A stretch of 64,000 nt of DNA. It comes from Sepioteuthis lessoniana (taxonomy: Eukaryota; Mollusca; Cephalopoda; Myopsida; Loliginidae). Below the pieces are notes generated by a model that saw only the letters and a program-made list of their open reading frames with translations, was not told where the DNA came from and made no database searches. Location of the stretch: NCBI GenBank assembly GCA_963585895.1, contig OY757939.1:60873398-60937397 (forward strand). The letters run 5' to 3'. The stretch's first letter is position 1, and each line of letters begins with the position of its first letter. The translations under genes and the position numbers were made by a program. Shown here one piece after another: positions 45,433 to 57,282 of this stretch.

Positions 45433-46663
45433 ACCCTGTGTCTCATTGTTAAGTTATGACTAAATGAATAAATGAGACAGTAGAGTTAGATATTATGATT
45501 GTTTTGTACACCTACACCACTTCTAATGTCATAACATGTTTACATATGATAAACAAAACAGTAACAGTGTTACATAATTTTCTCTTCTTCAGATACTGGT
45601 CCTTGACCATCAAGACCTCCTTACGCTATCTTTCTATGTGGACCCATGCTGTGAATTTGGAGAGTATTTCTTGCCAGGAAGAAAAAAAACACTTTACCTT
45701 TGTGCACATCTTAGTTTATTATTTCCTCTATACATAATATCCATGTACATTGGGGAGTGGTTCAATGAATAAAAAAATATGCATACTCATATGCACCCAC
45801 ATGTACTAGTCAGCATTGGAAAACCATCTAATTAGATTTTTCTAAGTTCTAGAACCATTTTGGTTACATGATTGAAATTATCTAATCAGAGCTGTGGTCT
45901 CAGATGGAAGCTTAGCACGCTGAAGTCAATCATACCCAGTTGACCCATGGTGTTTTTCCATGTATTCAACATTCTGACTCATTTAAATAATGTACAGTTT
46001 ATATCAAAAATAGATCTTATTAATCTATTATGCAACAACAGAATCATTTTCAGCATTTCAAAATGCTTATATGATGAACAATAAAACATTACCCAGGAAA
46101 TAAAGCTATTTCAATATCAACTTCAGGTTTTCAAATCCTATTTCTTACCATACATATAAGTCATATTGTGTTTTATATATAAAGCAGATTTTCTGAATAT
46201 CTATTTAAGAGAGGTGCCTTTTCAGTCCAAGTAAGACTCATTGTCCCAAGGTATTACATTAACCAATTTTCCATACATAACTGCAGACAATGAATCAATG
46301 GGGACGTGACTTTCTAGAATATTTTTAAGCATAAAGAGTACTTAGAAAAAGAAAAGAAAAAAAAAAGTCTTCCAAATTTAACAGACAAATAGATCCTTCA
46401 ACAAGCCTGCACTTAAACAGTGCAAATACAGAATTAAAAAAAAAAAAAAAAAAAAAAATCTTTAAATAAGAATCAAAAAGAAAGGAGAATGCTTTGGTTG
46501 CTTAAAAGCTAAGTACGGCTGAGGGTAAAGCTATTATGCAAAAGAAAAACAAGAAACAACAATAGATACTATTGTTAGTGCATTATATAGACATTAATAT
46601 TAGTAAGAAGGGTTAACTCCTTCATTTAAGATTAAACAAATTTCCAACATCCAGAATAACTTT
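45433..46663. other. Unassigned interval with a weak terminal-exon candidate
   Basis: TTTTCTCTTCTTCAG at about 45581-45595 is a good acceptor. It is followed by an open frame (ILVLDHQDLLTLSFYVDPCC) to a stop near 45739 and an AATAAA near 45768. No family recognised. Poly(A) at 46437-46458. Confidence 0.25.
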
Positions 46664-46682
46664 GATATATATATAACATAGG

Positions 46683-46971
46683 AGGTGCCCGTGGTGTAAT
46701 GGTTATCGTCACAGGATATGGACACGGCAATACGAGTTCAATTCCTGGACAAGACTGATTGCATTTCACATAGCACTAATACCCTTGGGAAAGGTATGAA
46801 TCCAATTATTCTCCCTCCAGCTATGGGTAAATTGCAGGGCAGACTAGGTTCTTCAGCTTTGGTGAGGCAACTAGTCTAGGAGAAGGAAAACTGAATTCAA
46901 ACCTGTTAAACTCCGCTTAAAAAATTGACCTTGTGTCATATCCTGCCCGAGCGGAGGGGTTGGGTAAATAG
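46683..46971 (+). repeat. SINE-A, youngest-looking copy
   Basis: Complete from AGGTGCCCGTGGTGTAATGG to GGGTAAATAG. Flanked by a 17-19 base target duplication GATATATATAACATAGG (46664-46682 and 46972-46988) that differs only by one TA unit. Confidence 0.95.
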
Positions 46972-46987
46972 GATATATATAACATAG

Positions 46988-47217
46988 GTTTTGTTTTTTT
47001 TCTTTAATGGCATATAAAGCTTCATGGCTTATCTAATGCCAAAACCATTATTGTAGAAGAATAGTGCTGGTACTACTTAATCTATAGTTGGAGGTATTAG
47101 GTGCTTCATACCTTTCCCAGGGATATTAGTCTGAAAATGAATGCAATAGTGTGACTGGAGATCCAACTCATTTACAATCATGTGACAGCATGTTAGCTAC
47201 AAGGCCATGAGGATTCT
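46988..47217 (-). repeat. SINE-B
   Basis: Hairpin GGCATATAAAGCTTCATGGC, body GCTGGTACTACTTAATC, B-box complement TGGAGATCCAACTC. The preceding SINE-A inserted beside its 3' end. Confidence 0.8.
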
Positions 47218-47755
47218 CTTGTATTAAATTAAACTTTGAATAAGATCAATTTTATCTTTTTTATTTTATTTATGTTCTAAACCTGAGAGATCATTCTGCC
47301 AAATACAGCAGACATCAGAAACAAGAACAAACTTCCAATAAGAAATGAACTCGTATATGCTTCTGAGAAGCCTGATTCTATGTACCAGTTTCTATAGCAA
47401 CTCAGCTATAAGAGCATGAATGGTATCACAGAAGTCCAAACAAAATTGATAAAACCACTCAATACCCTTGAATTGAAGAAGCTTGGATGGATGTATCAGC
47501 ATCTATACCAACTTAGCTATCAGAGTATGGATAGTATCACAGAAGTTTAAATAACATCTATAAAACCAATTCAAGACTTTTATTTTAGGGAAACCTGGTT
47601 CTATGTAATAGCTGCTTTATAACAACTCAGCAACAAGAACATGAATGGTATCACAGAAGTCCAAATGGCATGAATAAAGCCACTGAATATTCTCATCTCT
47701 AGTTGATTAGTCGGCAGTAAATTTGTTATTGTTCTACATATGATTAGCATTAAGA

Positions 47756-47802
<47 letters not shown>

Positions 47803-48800
47803 CTTTCCAATTAAAGAGCAAATAGCATTAGGAAGATGAAAGATAAAACTAGTAAAAATTAATAATGATTGATTGAGCTTCATCTGAAAAAAAGATAAAA
47901 GATGATTATATAAGTATTAGATAGTGAAAAAGAAAATTAACCTTTTTTCATTTTTATCACAAATTTTAATAAAATTCCAATATAGAAGTGATTTTTATAG
48001 AGATTACTGTTCTTGCATACTGCTGTGTTTCACCAAATACTGTTAAAAAAATATCAAGACAAGTTTCTATTTTTTTTTCTCTTTTTTAAGAATTATCACT
48101 ATCTAAACTTTGGCATTTTATTACCTCTGTGGTTTAAATGTGCATGCAACTTCATTCAAATTTAATAATTAAAAACAAGTTTAAGTTTCAAATCCCAATA
48201 TTCATTGATTACATGCCATAGTTATTTCATAAATCCTCTTTATGTCACAGGTTACATAAATGATCTTATATAAAAATAGAAAATAATTCTCGAGTTGTAG
48301 CCTGTGAACACACATGCATAAAACTAAGTAGAAAATATTTAAGTACTTTGTCTTTTCATAGTTAATAACAATACTTGTTATAGCTGATACGTGCTTGTTC
48401 ACATGGTAGACACCAGTTATTTTTATGAGATTTTGGTCGCTATACTGGAGGTGGAGTAAAATTTATATTTCAAAACGGAAAAAAATTTTCACTCTCCCTA
48501 GCCCCTAAAAAATCAAGTATTTGATTAACATTTAATAAAGAATGAAGTTTTTATTAAAAAGTTAATTTTTTTTTTTACCTTCTTGTATGAACCCTCCAAA
48601 TTAATTTGAGGATTTGGTTTACTAATTCAAAGTAGAAAAGATTGTTTTTTTATATATTTACAAGATAATTCCTGGGAGAAAGAGATATTGCTTTAAAAAA
48701 AAAGATAAATAAATAAATAAAAATAAAACCTGGTTCACATTTTAGAAACTGAAAAATAAAGTAAAATATTTTTCTTCTTGACTTTTCAGTTTTATTGGCT
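47218..48800. other. Unassigned, (TA)n at 47758-47800
   Basis: Repeated 'ATCACAGAAGTCCAAA' phrases at about 47427, 47535 and 47650 suggest an old three-unit tandem repeat with a period of about 110 bp. No gene recognised. Confidence 0.45.
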
Positions 48801-49449
48801 GCACACAAAACTGAATATATGTGTTACAACCAAACGGACAACATCTCCACACTAGACGGAGCCTCTCTAAAACTAGTAGACAAATTCACCTACCTAGGAA
48901 GTAGCATCTCATCAACCGAAAAAGACATCGACACACGAAAGCATGGACAACTATCGATAGGCTCTCGATCATATGGAAATCAGACCAGACCGATAAAATG
49001 AAACACAGTTTCTTCCAGGCAGCGGTTGTGTCGATACTGCTATATGGATGCACTACATGGACGCTAACTAAACGGCTGGAGAAGAAACTAGACGGCAATT
49101 ACACAAGAATACTGCGAGCAATATTGAACAAGTCCTGGTGACAACACCCCACAAGACACCAACTATACAGCCACTTGCTTCCCATCACGAAAACTTTACA
49201 AGTTAGATGAACCAGACATGCAGGACACTGCTGGAGAAGCAAGGCCAAGCTCATAAGTGATGTACTCCTATGGACCCCCACATATAGCCAAGCAAAAGCA
49301 GGATGACCAGCTCGAACTTACATACAGCAGCTATGTGAGGACACAGGATGTAACCCTGAAGACCTGCCAGAGGCGATGAATAATAGGGAGAAGTGGTGAG
49401 AGAGAGAGTCAGTGATATCCGTGCTGGCGGCACGACATGATGATGATGA
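48801..49449 (+). mobile_element. RTE 3' fragment, 650 bp
   Basis: Starts within HKTEYMCYNQTDNISTLDGA just after the catalytic region and runs to the ACGACATGATGATGATGA tail. Stops and a small deletion (near DIDTRKHGQ) break the frame. TGA codons lie at about 49139 and 49207. Confidence 0.92.
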
Positions 49450-49680
49450 CATTTTAGTAAAATATTTTATAAAATCTAAATTAGCAAATAAAATTTTGAT
49501 GACAAACCTCTTTTCATAAAAACTTTATCCTCTATTAAATAAATACTAGTAGTGTTATTAAAATAAAGAACCGAGTTGATTTTTGAAAAACTTTAAAGAT
49601 TTGATTGTTTGGGGTTTTTTTTTTTTTTTTGCTTATTAACCTTTAATACAAATTTGATCATATATACTGATATCTACATA
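49450..49680. other. No feature seen
   Basis: AT-rich, T run at 49616-49630. Confidence 0.5.
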
Positions 49681-49966
49681 AGAAATAGAGGCACTTATGA
49701 TGTAACAGTTATTGAGCTACCAAAACTGTGTTATCACCCTGGTTGGCAGCTGATGAGGCTAGAGTATCGCACGTACTTTCACACGTATGATGAAAAAAAA
49801 AAAATAAATAAAAAAAAAAGTGAAGAAATAGAGGCACTTATGATGTAATAGTTATTGAGCTACCAAAACTGTTATCACCCTGGTTGGCGGCTGATGAGGC
49901 TAGAGTATCGCACGTACTTTCACACGTATGATGAAAAAAAAAAAAAAAAATTTTTTTAAAAAGTGA
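49681..49966 (+). repeat. Two tandem 143-bp tRNA-like units
   Basis: Units start at 49681 and 49824, and a third start lies at 49967, exactly 143 bp apart. Each begins AGAAATAGAGGCACTTATGA, has an A-box-like ATGTAACAGTTATTGAG, then TTATCACCCTGGTTGGC and GTATCGCACGTACTTTCACA, and ends in an A-rich linker. Confidence 0.9.
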
Positions 49967-50255
49967 AGAAATAGAGGCACTTATGATGTAACAGTTATTA
50001 TTGAATGAAATGAACATGGTGATTTAAGTTCAAATCCTGGACAAGTCTGTATTTCACATAGCACTAATACCCTTGGTAAAGACAAAAATTCAACTCTCTA
50101 GCTATCAGTAAATAGTAGGGCAGACAAAGAGCTCTTTAGCCTTGGTATGACAACTGGTCTGAGAAGAAAAACTATAAATTTAAACCTACTAAACTACAAA
50201 AAATTAACCTTGTGTTATATCCTGGACATGGTGGAGGGGTTAGGTAAATACATCT
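49967..50255 (+). repeat. SINE-A beginning as third unit of the tandem array
   Basis: The same AGAAATAGAGGCACTTATGA start as the two units before it, then a normal SINE-A body (AAGTTCAAATCCTGGACAAG) through GGTTAGGTAAATAC. Confidence 0.85.
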
Positions 50256-50456
50256 TTGAGAAAAAAATGTTTATTAAACTATCATAGTGATAAACAAGGA
50301 AGATGGTCAGGTCTTTTTGCTCATCTAGAGGTTTGAAATGGTTATATCTTTCTGCTTGTCTACAGGTTTGAAATCATGTCTAGGCAAAAATTAATCATGA
50401 AAATTCTATATCTCAGAAATTACATATTTGGAATATATCTTCCTGTTACAGGAGGG

Positions 50457-51735
50457 GCATTCCACCATGAAAAAAAAAAGTTCTGCACTCACTAGCATTT
50501 GTAGTATGATCCATTGGATTATTCCTCACTCTTGTGTCACATGATATCCCACCGAGACGATGGAAGTGGGATGACTGCTATCCTCTCGTTGGAATGAACA
50601 GTAGCAAGCCGTCAGAAAATGACCGTTAAGGCATGATAGTAAATTGGTGCAAGATATCTGTACTGAGTAACCTGACTTGGGTGACATCTAGTAGCCCCAA
50701 GAAATCGCCCGACCAGGGGGAGGAAGAGAAAAGCCAAATGATTGGCTGGGACCCCAAAACGGAAGTGGGGACTCCTTTCCGTCAGCGGAAATAGAAAGTA
50801 AAAAAGTCAGTTTTTGGGCGGGGCTCATGGCAGACAGACCCATAGCCATTACTCCGGGTGAAGAAGACAAAAACATATCTTGGACACGAGGGACCCAAGT
50901 TCTTCAAGCCAGTGTTAAAAATAGCTTAAAGTCTATTAGCCTGTGAAAGAAGAAAGATTCTCCAGTGGAACCCCGTCGAAAAATAAGATAAGTAACTTTG
51001 GGGCTATTTCTCCTTTATACCCAAATTTTATATACCTCTCTCTCTCTCTCAATTTGAAGGAAAACGAAAGAACAGAAAAGAAGAAAGACATTTATGTCCA
51101 TGGACTGTTCAATTCATTATATATTTGATACTTTGAAAGTGTATCTCTTTGTATAGTAAAGGATTCATGTATTTTTATGTTACCACGTGGTCTAAGTTGT
51201 TCTTTGCAGTTCTGCTACGAATTTTTTGTGTCACATTTCCTTTTCAGCTTCTATTCGGCTTATGTTATCTTGATAAGAATTGTCCTATAAATTCCTTTAA
51301 AATATCACACAGGAAACCGGAGTTGCCGACTACTACAATATAATATTATTACGACTAAACCTATAGGTCCATATCTTCCATTGTCTAGGGGAAGGAAGGA
51401 AAGCGACCTGGTGGGTGTGTGGATAGTGTGAAATTTGGAATCCCTTGCCAGTGGCGGTCAGTCTAGCCCTAAATTAATCCCTCACGTAATATGCCAGTTC
51501 TTATATGCCTGAGAAAAAAACTCTGAACGAGGACTTATTCTATAAGGGATCAAGTGCCAACCTGCCCCGTCTTCACACGTGCGAAAATAAAACCCTGTTC
51601 TGGGATAAAAGTAAACCTTTCGCGTCACACTTGGTAAAGAAGGTCTGATCCAAGGCCTGACTGATTGGACAGGGGAGCAGAACCCCTTCCCATCTACTAC
51701 TACTCAAGTTTGAACATAGTGCATATAAAATGATC
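50457..51735. other. Unassigned segment of distinct composition
   Basis: Richer in G and C than its flanks, with few homopolymers and no SINE or Rep-H sequence. It holds signals such as CCTTTATACCC, AATAAAACCC near 51586 and a CTCTCTCTCT run near 51035. Short open stretches exist on both strands with no recognised domain. It could be an old LTR-type piece or a host promoter/first-exon region. Confidence 0.3.
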
Positions 51736-52079
51736 AGTTCGGTTTGAGATTTTTTAAGGCATATCAACCATTTTAGGTTTAAATAACCTAAAATAAAATT
51801 GACAAAATTTTGCCAAAGCCTATTTATACATAAAATATATGATTTGTAAACACATTTTATTGATAACATTTTTAAACGAGCCCGAGTTCCCCCCCCCCAC
51901 GCACACACAGTTAAATGGTTTCAAGTATTTCAATATAATGTGAATAATTCTATTTACTGTTAATCATTTGTTTGAACATAGTGAAATAGTTTCAGGTATT
52001 GCTATATAACAGCAACAATTGAACACTGATCATTTGTTCGTACACATTTAAATGAATGTACATATATGATTTGTAAGTG

Positions 52080-52640
52080 AATGTTATAAATAGCAGAGAG
52101 ATTTCGGTTCATGCCTTTGAGTTCAGTTAGGCTGAGAACCTTTTGGCGCAGCACATGGGTTAGTTGGGTGCAACATTGAGGCAGGTGTTAACGCAGGCGC
52201 GCACGGGCGGATCGCGGTGTCACTCAGATGTCACAATACTCCGAGATAAAACAGGTGACGGGGTGCGGATGATGTCACGCACCGGAAGCGTGCGGAGGTT
52301 TGTGTGAGAATCTGAAGAAAGTCAGAGTCGAGAATTAGACGCCAAAACGAGAAGGATCGACTTTTGGAGCTCGCAGGCACAAGGCGAGCTTGCGCCCTAA
52401 TGGGGCCGCTCGAGTTGGGGGCCAAATGAATAAGACAGCATAGAAGATTGTGTCTCTCCTCCTTACGTCGAAACCTTTAACTCAAAGTTAATAAAAAGGT
52501 TTCGTACCTGAACAAGAAGTCGTTATGCGTTTTCGAATTTTGAGATTCCTATGTTCTTTATATGTTCTATTATTATGAACATCATATGTCCATTTCGCAG
52601 ATGGCCATATTCGTGTATATGGCTATGTAATATGAATAGT
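52080..52640. mobile_element. CpG-rich insert, possibly LTR-like
   Basis: About 560 bp, much richer in CpG and GC than anything else in the window (for example GCAGGCGCGCACGGGCGGAT). It starts near TGTTATAAATAGCAG (TATA-like) and has AATAAAAAGG near 52490. Both flanks are Rep-H. No coding frame. Solo LTR, promoter-bearing retroposon and host CpG island remain possible. Ends are approximate. Confidence 0.35.
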
Positions 52641-52768
52641 TTGTAAGAAATTTCATTTTTAACTGAGAACTAATTTGATTGCGCACTTGTATTGCTATTG
52701 TTTCTACTCAGTTAAATAGTTTCAATTATTATCTAACATTAATATTTCTATTCAATATTCATATTGAT

Positions 52769-53023
52769 AGGATATGACACAAGGTCAATTTTTAAGCGGA
52801 GTTTAACAGGTTTGAATTCAGAGTTTTTCCTTCTCCTAGACTAGTCACCTTACCAAGGTTGAAGAACCTAGTCTGCCATACTATTTACCCATAGCTGGAG
52901 GGATAATAAGTAGATTCATAGCTTTCCCAAGGGTACTAGTGCTATGTGAAATGCAATCAGTTTCATCCAGGATTTGTCGTCGTGTCCATTTCCTATGATG
53001 ATAACCATTACACCATGGGCACC
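52769..53023 (-). repeat. SINE-A inside Rep-H
   Basis: 3'-truncated copy. The 19-base duplication AATATTTCTATTCAATATT at 52741-52759 and 53026-53044 flanks it. Part of the Rep-H unit is thereby doubled. Confidence 0.9.
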
Positions 53024-53639
53024 TCAATATTTCTATTCAATATTAATCATTTGTTTACATGCAATGAAGTGGTTTCAAGCACTGCTATTTAACACTAATT
53101 ATTCTATTGATCACTATTCATTCATTTGCACAGTCAAATAGTTTCACGTATTGTTATGTAATACCAATAATTCAATTTAAGCACACAGTCAAAGAGTTTT
53201 AAGCATTGCTACTTAACACTAATAATTCTATTCAACATTACTCATTTGGGAGCACACAAATTGTTCCAAGTATTGCTATGTATCACTAACAATTCAATTA
53301 GTCATTTGTTTACACATGTTTAAATGGTCAAAGAGTTTTATTTCTAACAATTCAATTTAACATAAGTCATTTGTTTGCACACAATTCAAATGGTCAAATA
53401 GTCCTATTTGACCAATAAATAGGACCTTATCAGGTGCTACCAGTCTGGGTCAGAGTGGACCTGGGGTCAATGACATTGAAGGGATACTCTACTTTCCCCC
53501 AAAGCTCTAAGACTGGAGCCTCACCATCAGATTGTTTGGGGTCATATACAGGACACTCGGGAGGGGGGATCCTACCCTTCTGCAAAGATGCAGTTAGTGT
53601 ATTCTAGAGCCCAAGCCAACTGGACTATAAAAGGATCAG

Positions 53640-53935
53640 ACCGATTGATTTAAGAGCATGTCAACTCATCTAAGATTATTTTATACCTCAAGTTCGGGAA
53701 ATAGCATTTTTTGTCGGGTTATTTAAGAATTTTTTTCTTCCCTCCAATAATCTATCTGGGTCAGAGTGGACATGAAAGTAATGTAAATGAAAGAGTAATC
53801 TACAATTTCAAGATCTCCATAACCAGAGGCTCACCATCAAAGTGGAATACCCTGGACATTACTTTTTGTTTGGAGGGAGTTTTACCCCTCTGCAGGGAAT
53901 ATAGTCAGCATATTCTAAGACCTACAGACAGAGAG
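53640..53935 (-). repeat. Rep-H2 copy, short
   Basis: Diverged hairpin AGAGCATGTCAACTC near 53651 and a core from CTGGGTCAGAGTGGACATG to CTACAGACAGAGAGG. Confidence 0.65.
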
Positions 53936-53970
53936 GTATATATATCTACTATTACAATGACTTATTATGA
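53827..53970 (+). repeat. Recent duplication, copy 1
   Basis: Almost identical to 54438-54585, including part of the Rep-H2 core and the non-repeat flank TCTACTATTACAATGACTTA. Confidence 0.9.
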
Positions 53971-54437
53971 CTACTACGAGGACAACATGATACATATAAA
54001 ATGAATTCAGAGTCAACCTGACAAAAAACATTGAGTTTAAAATATTTCAATTATGAACTGTTTTACAACAGCAAATGTTTATATAGTTGTGATGTGTCAG
54101 TTTGATTGACTTCAGCTAACAATACAAAATTTCCACTTTTATAAACATTTTTTTTTGTTTTGTTTTGATTTAACGTGCCTTTGATGAAGTCATTTTTAAA
54201 AGTAACATTTTTTGTTGTTGAAAGCATTAATATTTTTATTTGGACTGTACGCTCATCTTTAAGGCTAAAAATGAAAGGATATTATAGTATATTAATTTTT
54301 GATTATTAATCTTAACTAGTATTACTTAACTAGTATTATCATTCATCTTAATTCTACCCTTTAAAATCAAAACTCACAGAGGTCATTATATCTAGAACAG
54401 CATGAATCTGAAGACAAAAATAAAAGATAGAGGTCCC

Positions 54438-54585
54438 AGTGAGGCTCACCATCAAAGTGGAATACCCTGGACATTACTTTTTGTTTGGAGGGAGTTTTAC
54501 CCCTTTGCAGGGAATATAGTCAGCATAATCTAAGACTTACAGACAGAGAGGTATATATATATCTACTATTACAATGACTTATGAT
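54438..54585 (+). repeat. Recent duplication, copy 2
   Basis: Matches 53827-53970 with only a handful of differences over about 145 bp; starts at GAGGCTCACCATCAAAGTGG. Confidence 0.9.
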
Positions 54586-54592
54586 TTGTGTC

Positions 54593-54685
54593 TTCAGTTT
54601 CTTTGTTTAATAAAATATCAACCTTTGTGGGTTATTTAACGCCAAAGCCATCTTTGTAGGAGAACATTTAACCCATACCTGGGTC
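54593..54685 (-). repeat. SINE-B 3' fragment
   Basis: Hairpin AATATCAACCTTTGTGGGTT with ATTTAACGCC, then a short body. Confidence 0.72.
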
Positions 54686-54989
54686 TTTTGGCTCAAGAGA
54701 AGTCTAGTTCTACTTCTCTGCTTTACCATCTCTAAACTGCTACTTCTTAAACTATCGGATGTAGCATACTGGCTGGACATTTTTACAATGTGTAACAAGT
54801 TTTTCCAAGTAACAAGTGATTTTGTACATAGCCTTTATTTCTGAACACGTTTCAAGAATTTTTCTGTTGTCTTGAATCACAGCACGTGAAAAGAATATTA
54901 AAAGATATAGAAAGATTTTTCACATTTTCATTTTTACATTACATGTTCTATATATTAAGATAATGTGAAATGGAAACTTGCTATGCACT

Positions 54990-55278
54990 CCTATTTACCC
55001 AACCCCTCCGCTCGGGCAGGATATGACACAAGGTAAATTTTTAAGCAGAGTTTAACAGGTTTCAATTCAGAGTTTTCCTTCTCTTAGACTAGTTGCCTTA
55101 CTAAGCCTGAAGAACCTAGTCTGTCCTACTATTTACCCATAGCTGGAGGGAGAATGATTAGATTCATAGCTTTCCCAAGGGTACTAGTGCTATGTGAAAT
55201 GCAATCAGTTTCATCCAGGATTTGAACTCGTGTCACCGTGTCCATTTCCTATGACGATAACCATTACACCACGGGCAC
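54990..55278 (-). repeat. SINE-A, full length
   Basis: TATTTACCCAACCCCTCCGC to ACCATTACACCACGGGCACC. Target duplication CTTGCTATGCACT / CTTGCTATGTACT at 54977-54989 and 55279-55291, one mismatch. Confidence 0.93.
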
Positions 55279-55439
55279 CTTGCTATGTACTAGTAGTCAA
55301 TGACTTGCATACCCGTACAGGTACAGGTACCTCTACTTTGAGAAACACTGATCTAAACAACAGTATGGATAATATCACAAAAGTTCAAACACCTATAAAG
55401 CCATCCAATACTCTTTGCACCACGTTTGTTTGTTTTTTT

Positions 55440-55541
55440 GTTTCTTCAAGCAGGAAAAGCTTAATTCAAACCAGTTTCATAATGCTTAAAATTTGACCTC
55501 ATTTCACTTCCTGCCTATGGTGGAGGGGTTGGGTAAATACA
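55440..55541 (+). repeat. SINE-A 3' fragment
   Basis: AATTCAAACCAGTTTCATAA through GAGGGGTTGGGTAAATAC. Confidence 0.75.
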
Positions 55542-56040
55542 GACACTGGAACAAAGCTCTTCAAACTCTTCTGCTCTGAAACACTCTTCAGGTACAAAAA
55601 GTTCAAAGAAAGACTTCAGAGTGAAAAGCAGAATATTTTAGAACATGATTTTTTTTTTTTGTTTCTTTGAAGTATAACAACCCTCTCCTCTCTAACTTTG
55701 AATGTCAAGTACAAGTGAAAAAAAGAAACAAAGTTGTGATGTAACATTTTCAATGAATAGCAGTGTATGACTTGTTTGATTATGTGTCGAGAATAAGGGA
55801 AAGGCCAATTGACAAAATATCAGTAAATTTGCAGGAAAACAGCACTGAGCAGATGCCATTAAAATTATTGTTGATTAAAAGTAAAGAGTCAAGTGCACAT
55901 GCAGAAATCTTAACTTCTTTTCTTGATATGAAATGTTTCAGCATAACTGACAAATTTTGAGATTTATTCAATAAACTACAAATTAGTGATAAATATGTAC
56001 ATGAGAAATAATTTTAGAGAGATTATAAAACATCTAAGAC
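55542..56040. other. Unassigned
   Basis: No recognised gene; an open stretch at 55763-55960 shows no domain. Confidence 0.4.
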
Positions 56041-56050
56041 ACACACACAC

Positions 56051-56300
56051 AACACCGGACATTGGCATGATGGTAGGAGTGGTCGCCAATGGCCAGGGAG
56101 ACCTAGGTTTAATCCCAGGTCAAGTCATACCAAAGACTCAAAAAAATGGTACTTGATGCCTCCTTGCTTAACAGCATTATAAGGTATGGATCAAGGGTAA
56201 AGTGGAGCAATCCAGGGAAAGGAGTAGTGCCCTCCCCTACACCTTGGTGTAGTAGCTATCGAAAAGGGAGCCTTCAGGTCACCCTCGACTAACGTCACCT
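56051..56300 (+). repeat. SINE-C
   Basis: Head TTGGCATGATGGTAGGAGTG, B box GGTTTAATCCCAGG, body GGTACTTGATGCCTCC and CCCCTACACCTTGGTGTAG. Confidence 0.88.
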
Positions 56301-56304
56301 ACAT

Positions 56305-56307
<3 letters not shown>

Positions 56308-56341
<34 letters not shown>

Positions 56342-56434
56342 CATACACACACACACACACCTCAACTTTTACCACTCCATATAAAATGTCTAAGTGAACA
56401 CACACATTATATATATATATATATATATATATAT
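56308..56434. repeat. (TA)n and (CA)n microsatellites
   Basis: (TA)n at about 56310-56336 and 56410-56434 with (CA)n at 56344-56361. Confidence 0.88.
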
Positions 56435-56904
56435 TAATTACACATACAAAGATATACCTCAATAAACATGTACATATATAGTGGTTCCTTAAGTCAATAT
56501 AAAAGGTATAAATGAAGAATTATATCTATATACATTAAAAGTATAATAATTCATTGATGCTTTATAAATTTTTTTTTTTTGGCTGAAAATACTCATAATG
56601 ATACATCACCTATTTGACAAATGAAGAAAGAAAAAACTCAAATATCATTTATCTGTGAAGAAAAAGTAAAAGAAATTCCAAGTGAAAAATGCTGACTTTA
56701 CAAGAAAAACATTTTTCTTATCAACTGAGTTTTAAAATGCAACATGCACTCAATTTTTGTCTCTTTTTATCATCTCCATGTTAAATTATTTCTACCATTT
56801 TAAAATAGAGCAAAAATACCATGAGCTTCAAAAGACCCCATTATCTTCCGGAAAGAAAATTCAAATGTACTGAGAATAGTGTTTGAGATGTTCTTACAGT
56901 TAAA
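56435..56904. other. No feature seen
   Basis: AT-rich. Confidence 0.5.
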
Positions 56905-57183
56905 GGATTATGATGTAATGATATTGTCATAAGAAATGGACTCAGTGACTGAAGTTCAAATCCTGGACCAGGTTGTTAGCATTTCACATAGTTCTAAAAC
57001 CTTTGGGAAAGGTATGAATCCAATTCTTTTCCATCTAGATATGGGTAAATAGTAGGGCAGACTGGGCTCTTTAGCCTTGCTATGGCAACTGATCCAGGAA
57101 AACAAAAATTCTAAATTCAAAGCAGTTAAACGACTTAAAAAAAATTGACCTTGTGTTACATATGAAGGAGTTAGTAAATACAT
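56905..57183 (+). repeat. SINE-A, diverged
   Basis: A box TATGATGTAATGATATTGTC, B box AAGTTCAAATCCTGGACC, and a shortened 3' end. Confidence 0.85.
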
Positions 57184-57282
57184 ATAGATAAAAGCTATTT
57201 TATCATTGAATATATTTCAAAATAGACGAGGGTCTGAAGTATCACGTAAACATTTTAAAAATTCATGATGTACTATTTTCAT

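Larger units (their letters stand above)
51738..53626 (-). repeat. Rep-H split by two insertions
   Basis: A hairpin variant at 51756-51795 and units to about 52080, then the CpG-rich insert. Units resume at about 52640 and continue past the SINE-A insertion to a core at 53410-53626. Confidence 0.75.

Noticed and set aside
45581-45770. Terminal exon with AATAAA
   Set aside because: Good acceptor and open frame, but no recognised protein and no upstream exon; noted in the interval entry only.
49681-49966. Functional tRNA genes
   Set aside because: A-box-like head but no complete cloverleaf and no proper B box; A-rich linkers point to SINE units.
50700-50725. Possible retroviral-type primer binding site (CGCCCGACCAGGG)
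   Set aside because: A single short resemblance without an adjacent LTR pair or internal region; likely chance.
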